Positions 60,626 through 64,000 of a DNA stretch of 64,000 nt are shown here, piece by piece. This DNA is from Plazaster borealis. Taxonomy: Eukaryota; Echinodermata; Asteroidea; Forcipulatida; Labidiasteridae. The notes under the pieces were generated by a model. It was not told the DNA's origin. It worked only from the letters and a program-made list of their open reading frames with translations, and made no database searches. Position 1 is the stretch's first letter, and each line of letters starts with the position of its first letter. Where the stretch lies: positions 4,371,127 to 4,435,126 of the forward strand of contig CM037464.1 of the NCBI GenBank assembly GCA_021014325.1. Reading direction: 5' to 3'. The position numbers were made by a program, and so were the translations under genes.

Positions 60626-60903
60626 AGACACAGCTGAAGCTGTTTAAGACCGGCTGGCTTCGCGTGTTGGGCGCGCAAGCTCATGTACACCAATTTAAAT
60701 TACGCAGAACGCAATTCATAGCTATTAGTAACAGCGCGTAATATGTGTGTACACGCGCGTATACACACCGACCGACGCGCACAAAACATTTTTACAAAAG
60801 TTTTTGGAAATTTGCAAACTTGGAAAAATTCGCAAAAGAAACAGTGTGACATTGTCTATAATTGTGATATTATATTGCTTTTTAACATAAGGGCATTTAT
60901 GAA

Positions 60904-61070
60904 CGGGAATAAAAGAGTAGTGACTCGTTCTTAAACGGCCGTTTAAAACCTTGCAGGGTCGTGGCCGTGCGATAAAGGCCCTCGCCTTCGGCTCGGGCCT
61001 TTATCACACGGCCACGACCCTGCCGGTTTTAAACGGCCGTTTAAGAACTCGTCGCCTACTCTTTTATTCC
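60904..61070. repeat. Long GC-rich palindrome, copy 1
   Basis: Near-perfect inverted repeat with arms of about 75 bp, from GGGAATAAAAGAGTAG to CTACTCTTTTATTCCC. It contains TTAAACGGCCGTTTAA in each arm and GGGTCGTGGCCGTG; the centre is TCGCCTTCGGCTCG. Confidence 0.9.
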
Positions 61071-61340
61071 CTTAATAATGCACGGCCAAGAGTGTTTATA
61101 ACCGGCTAGGCTTCGCGTATTGGACGCCCAAGCTCCGCCAATTTACTTACGCGGAACGCAACATATAGTTCCCGCGCGTAGCCTAATCTTTTTGTACACG
61201 CGCGTACACGCAACCCAACGCGCACAAAACGGAATTTTACAAACGATTTTTGAAAATGTACAAACTTCGATGTCAGAGATTGTCTTTTTACCACCGATTT
61301 TCCTTATTCTTTCACTTTTTAACAAAAGGCATTTATGAAT

Positions 61341-61505
61341 GGGAATAAATGAGTAGTGACTCGTTTTAAACGGCCGTTTAAAACCTTGCAGGGTCGTGGC
61401 CGTGCGATAAAGGCCCTCGCCTTCGGCTCGGGCCTTTATCGCACGGCCACGACCCTGCCGGTTTTAAACGGCCGTTTAAGAACTCGTCGCCACTCTTTTA
61501 TTCCC
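61341..61505. repeat. Long GC-rich palindrome, copy 2
   Basis: Second copy of 60904-61070, about 437 bases away. The intervening sequence is also duplicated (ACCGGCTNGGCTTCGCGT, ACGCGCGTACACGCA, ACGCGCACAAAAC), so a unit of about 435 bp is tandemly repeated (about 60640-61075 and 61076-61510). Confidence 0.9.
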
Positions 61506-62517
61506 TTATTAATGTACCTTATTTCTTGTATCAAAACTGCATTATTAAGAGTAGATAAATTGAACAAGAAAACAATCCCATATTGAAAACTGGTAAATAT
61601 TTAATGTTATAACCTAATATTTCAAATAGTTAATGGCCTGACGTTTCAATCCTCGCAGAGTCTTTCTCAAAGGTTGATTGAAAATACAACACACAGGATT
61701 CAGATTTCAATAATTGCTTTCCAGTACTTTCTTGTTTTTCTTTGTTACACGACATCATCAGTTTTATACATTACTCGTTAATCCAACATTGGTTTTTCAT
61801 TTTCATGGTGGGTTAAAGGCTATTGATACTGATTTATTACCTGCGGTTCCTGAGTAACTTCCCAAAGTCAGCCTGTAGTTGTCACTCACATCGGCGATGC
61901 TGAACGAGTCATAGACGGCATACCTGGATTCGTTTTCGAAGTCCGAGAGGTCTACGTGGAGTTCGTAATCTCCCTGAGCGGTTAGACGGTGCAAGTTGTC
62001 GTTACCGAGCCAAAGCTCTCCCTCTAGATTCCCAAAGCCCCGGCTGTAGTTGGCAAAGTCCATATAGAAATCTACACTGCCGTCCTTCCGACGCTAAAAA
62101 ACCTATTGAAGGAACGTGGAGTTTTTAATACTCTGGTCTTATTCGATTTGATTAAACTCCTTCTATATATTTAGCAATAAGTACTCTCATTGATTCACTA
62201 GCGTGTTATCTTACCGTCCATCCACCACCGTCTGTCTCCATATCACAATACACCTGGAAAGCCTCACCGGAGTCTAGAGGTTGAACCGTGTACACGCCAC
62301 TCAACGATACACCCCTCGCAAGAATCTCAGAACAATCCTTTGGAACTGTACACGTATATGTAAAAAAGTAAAATATTATTTTTTTATTCCTTGTGTATCT
62401 TCCATTATTTAAATATTTGGTATGATTTCTTTTCTCCCAATTCTATGCACTGGAAGTCCAACAGTTACGGTTAAAATTGCACATGAATTATTCCTGGGTT
62501 TATCATCAGAACTACAC

Positions 62518-62850
62518 GTATCTAATAACTGCGGGATGTGAACCTGCGTTAGCCAGTATTCTCCATCCCAAGCTACCAGACATAATAACTATCCACCCAA
62601 GCAACCGGTATCTAATAACTGCGGGATGTGAACCTGCGTTAACCAGTATTCTCCATCCCAAGCTATAATAACTATCCACCCAAGCAACCGGTATCTAATA
62701 ACTGCGGGATGTGAACCTGCGTTAACCAGTATTCTCCATCCCAAGCTATAATAACTATCCACCCAAGCAACCGGTATCTAATAACTGCGGGATATGAACC
62801 TGCGACCTCAGGATTACCATTAACCAGTATTCTCCACCACAAACCACCAA
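62518..62850. repeat. 83-90 bp minisatellite in the second fibrinogen gene
   Basis: Four units starting GTATCTAATAACTGCGGGAT at 62518, 62608, 62691 and 62774 (spacing 90, 83, 83), each with GTATTCTCCATCCCAAGC and CCACCCAAGCAACC. The neighbour gene has a single related copy in the matching intron. Confidence 0.9.
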
Positions 62851-63129
62851 ACACCAGTATTCACATTATTAATCAGATGTCCTTCCGAGGAGGAAAGTAA
62901 AATTATGGAAAATGCCTTATTTTATAAAGAAGAAAAAACTTCCTTCATGGTGTAAAGTTAGGAAAATGTTGACCCCTTTGGAGCTGATCATGCTGTATCG
63001 GAAAGTAGTCGAGCCTTGTGACGATGGCTGTAAAAAAATTAAACTTACCACTTAGGAGTTCCACTACTAAGGCAGATACTGAGACTTGCAGCTCTCCCAA
63101 CTGTCGTCTTAGATCCTGTACCTGTGTCT

Positions 63130-64000
63130 TTTAACTGATGTGTGTTGTTTCTTAGTTCCGAAGTTACTGCAACCTTCAACTCATCCACCTCACGTCTTGT
63201 ATATTCTAGCTCAGAAGAAACCGTTTCTTGATTATCCGAAATTGCAACCTGTAACTCATCCACCTTACGTCTTGTGCCTTCTAGCTCAGAGGAAACTGTT
63301 TCTTGATTATCAGAGATTGCAACCTGCAACTCATCCACCTTACGTCTTGCATCTTCTAGCTCAGAGGAAATCGTTTCTTGATTATCAGAAATTGCAACCT
63401 GTAACTCATCCACCTTACGTCTTGTGCCTTCTAGCTCAGAGGAAACCGTTTCATGATTACCAGAGACTGCAACTTTCAACTCATTCATCCTACGTCTCGC
63501 ATCTTCTAGCTCAGAGGAAATCGTTTCTTGATTATCAGAAATTGCAACATGCAACTCATTCATCTTACGTCTTGTGCCTTCTAGCTCAGAGGGAACCGTT
63601 TTTTTTTTATTACCAGAGACTGCAACCTGCAACTCATTCATCTTACGTCTTGTGTCTTCTAGCTCAGAGGAAACCGTTTCTTGATTACCAGAGACTGCAA
63701 CCTGCAACTCATCCACCTTACGTACTGTATCTTTTAACTGATGTGTTGTGTTTCTAAGTTCCGAAGTTACTGCAACCTTCAACTCATCCACCTCACGTCT
63801 TGCATCTTCTAGCTCAGAGGAAACCCTTTCTTGATTATCAGAGATTGCAACCTGCAACTCATCCACCTCACGTCTTGCATCTTCTAGCTCAGAGGAAACC
63901 CTTTCTTGATTATCAGAGATTGCAACCTGTAACTCATCCACCTTACGTCTTGCATCTTCTAGCTCAGAGAAAACCGTTTCTTGATTATCAGAAATTGCAA
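63130..64000 (-). repeat. 75-bp tandem repeat encoding 25-residue coiled-coil units
   Basis: At least eleven head-to-tail units of about 25 aa, consensus DELQVAISDNQETVSSELE plus DARRKV, running to the window edge. The variant unit DELKVAVTSELRN-THQLKDT occurs twice about 600 bp apart, suggesting that a block of eight units was duplicated. The unit near 63600 has one extra Lys codon (poly-A slip). The neighbour gene has only one such unit ([20 protein letters not shown]). Confidence 0.93.

Larger units (their letters stand above)
61841..64000 (-). pseudogene. Second fibrinogen-related gene with expanded coiled-coil repeats, 5' end outside the window, coding frame damaged
   Basis: Tandem paralogue of the gene at 53-57 kb. 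Visible exons in coding order: 63049 to beyond 64000 (coiled coil), 62215-62345 ([19 protein letters not shown] to GGGWT), and 61841-62093 or 61841-62102 ([15 protein letters not shown] to GSYSGTAG). The fibrinogen exons are nearly identical to the neighbour's, so the duplication looks recent. Three lesions are seen. An extra C on the plus strand in CC at 63121-63122 shifts the frame just before the final LRRQLGELQVSVSA segment. The neighbour's CAA (Gln in VFQRR) is TAG here. The terminal exon at 57800-57973 is decayed. The Thr-rich linker exon is also absent, though the splice phases still fit without it. Either a pseudogene or a truncated, re-spliced secreted coiled-coil protein. Confidence 0.8.

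Noticed and set aside
62500..62860. CRISPR-like array
   Set aside because: Unit of 83-90 bp without alternating unique spacers, in an animal intron: a minisatellite.
63140..63757. 205-codon open frame on the plus strand
   Set aside because: It is the antisense of the 75-bp coiled-coil repeats; the repeat period keeps it open. No start context and no homology.

Overview
This window is from an animal nuclear genome, most likely an echinoderm and probably a sea star. The evidence is multi-exon genes with GT/AG introns, deuterostome orthologues, very dense tRNA-derived SINEs and short inverted-repeat elements, a fibrinogen-related gene cluster, and no prokaryotic gene organisation. The echinoderm placement is inferred from recognising the repeat families and gene content; no search was run. 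Gene models were built by hand by joining exons whose splice sites, phases and homology agree.

Left half: two single-copy cellular genes lie head-to-head. DEPTOR (minus, 197-18761, 8 exons, 435 codons) encodes the mTOR-interacting protein with two DEP domains and a C-terminal PDZ domain. DSCC1 (plus, 22493-38931, 11 exons, 394 codons) encodes the Dcc1 subunit of the cohesion-establishment RFC clamp loader. About 3.7 kb separates their start codons. The human orthologues are also divergent neighbours on 8q24, so this looks like old conserved microsynteny.

Middle: a secreted EndoU-family endoribonuclease with three somatomedin-B modules (minus, 40040-47590, 8 exons, 426 codons) lies tail-to-tail with DSCC1. 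It has a TATA box close to its start codon. An orphan signal-peptide exon upstream (51148-51211) has the splice phase to serve as an alternative first exon. A 1.8-kb inverted-repeat transposon (48501-50312) carrying a nested MITE and exon-like fragments sits between the two.

Right: a tandem pair of fibrinogen-related genes on the minus strand. The first (53175-57364, 5 exons, 367 codons) is intact: signal peptide, Cys-rich segment, short coiled coil, Thr-rich linker, full fibrinogen domain. The second (61841 to beyond 64000) has expanded the one 25-residue coiled-coil unit of its neighbour into at least eleven tandem copies. It also carries a one-base frameshift, an in-frame TAG that coincides with a new splice acceptor, and a decayed terminal exon about 3.9 kb downstream. 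It looks like a pseudogene in the making or a radically remodelled paralogue.

Most of the rest is repeats: two related TTAA-flanked MITE families (at least 8 and 7 copies), a GGGCCC-ended palindromic MITE, several SINE families, decayed non-LTR retrotransposon tails, minisatellites, and a duplicated long GC-rich palindrome. Several repeats end within a few bases of splice sites of DSCC1 and DEPTOR. No CRISPR array, rRNA or convincing functional tRNA gene was seen.
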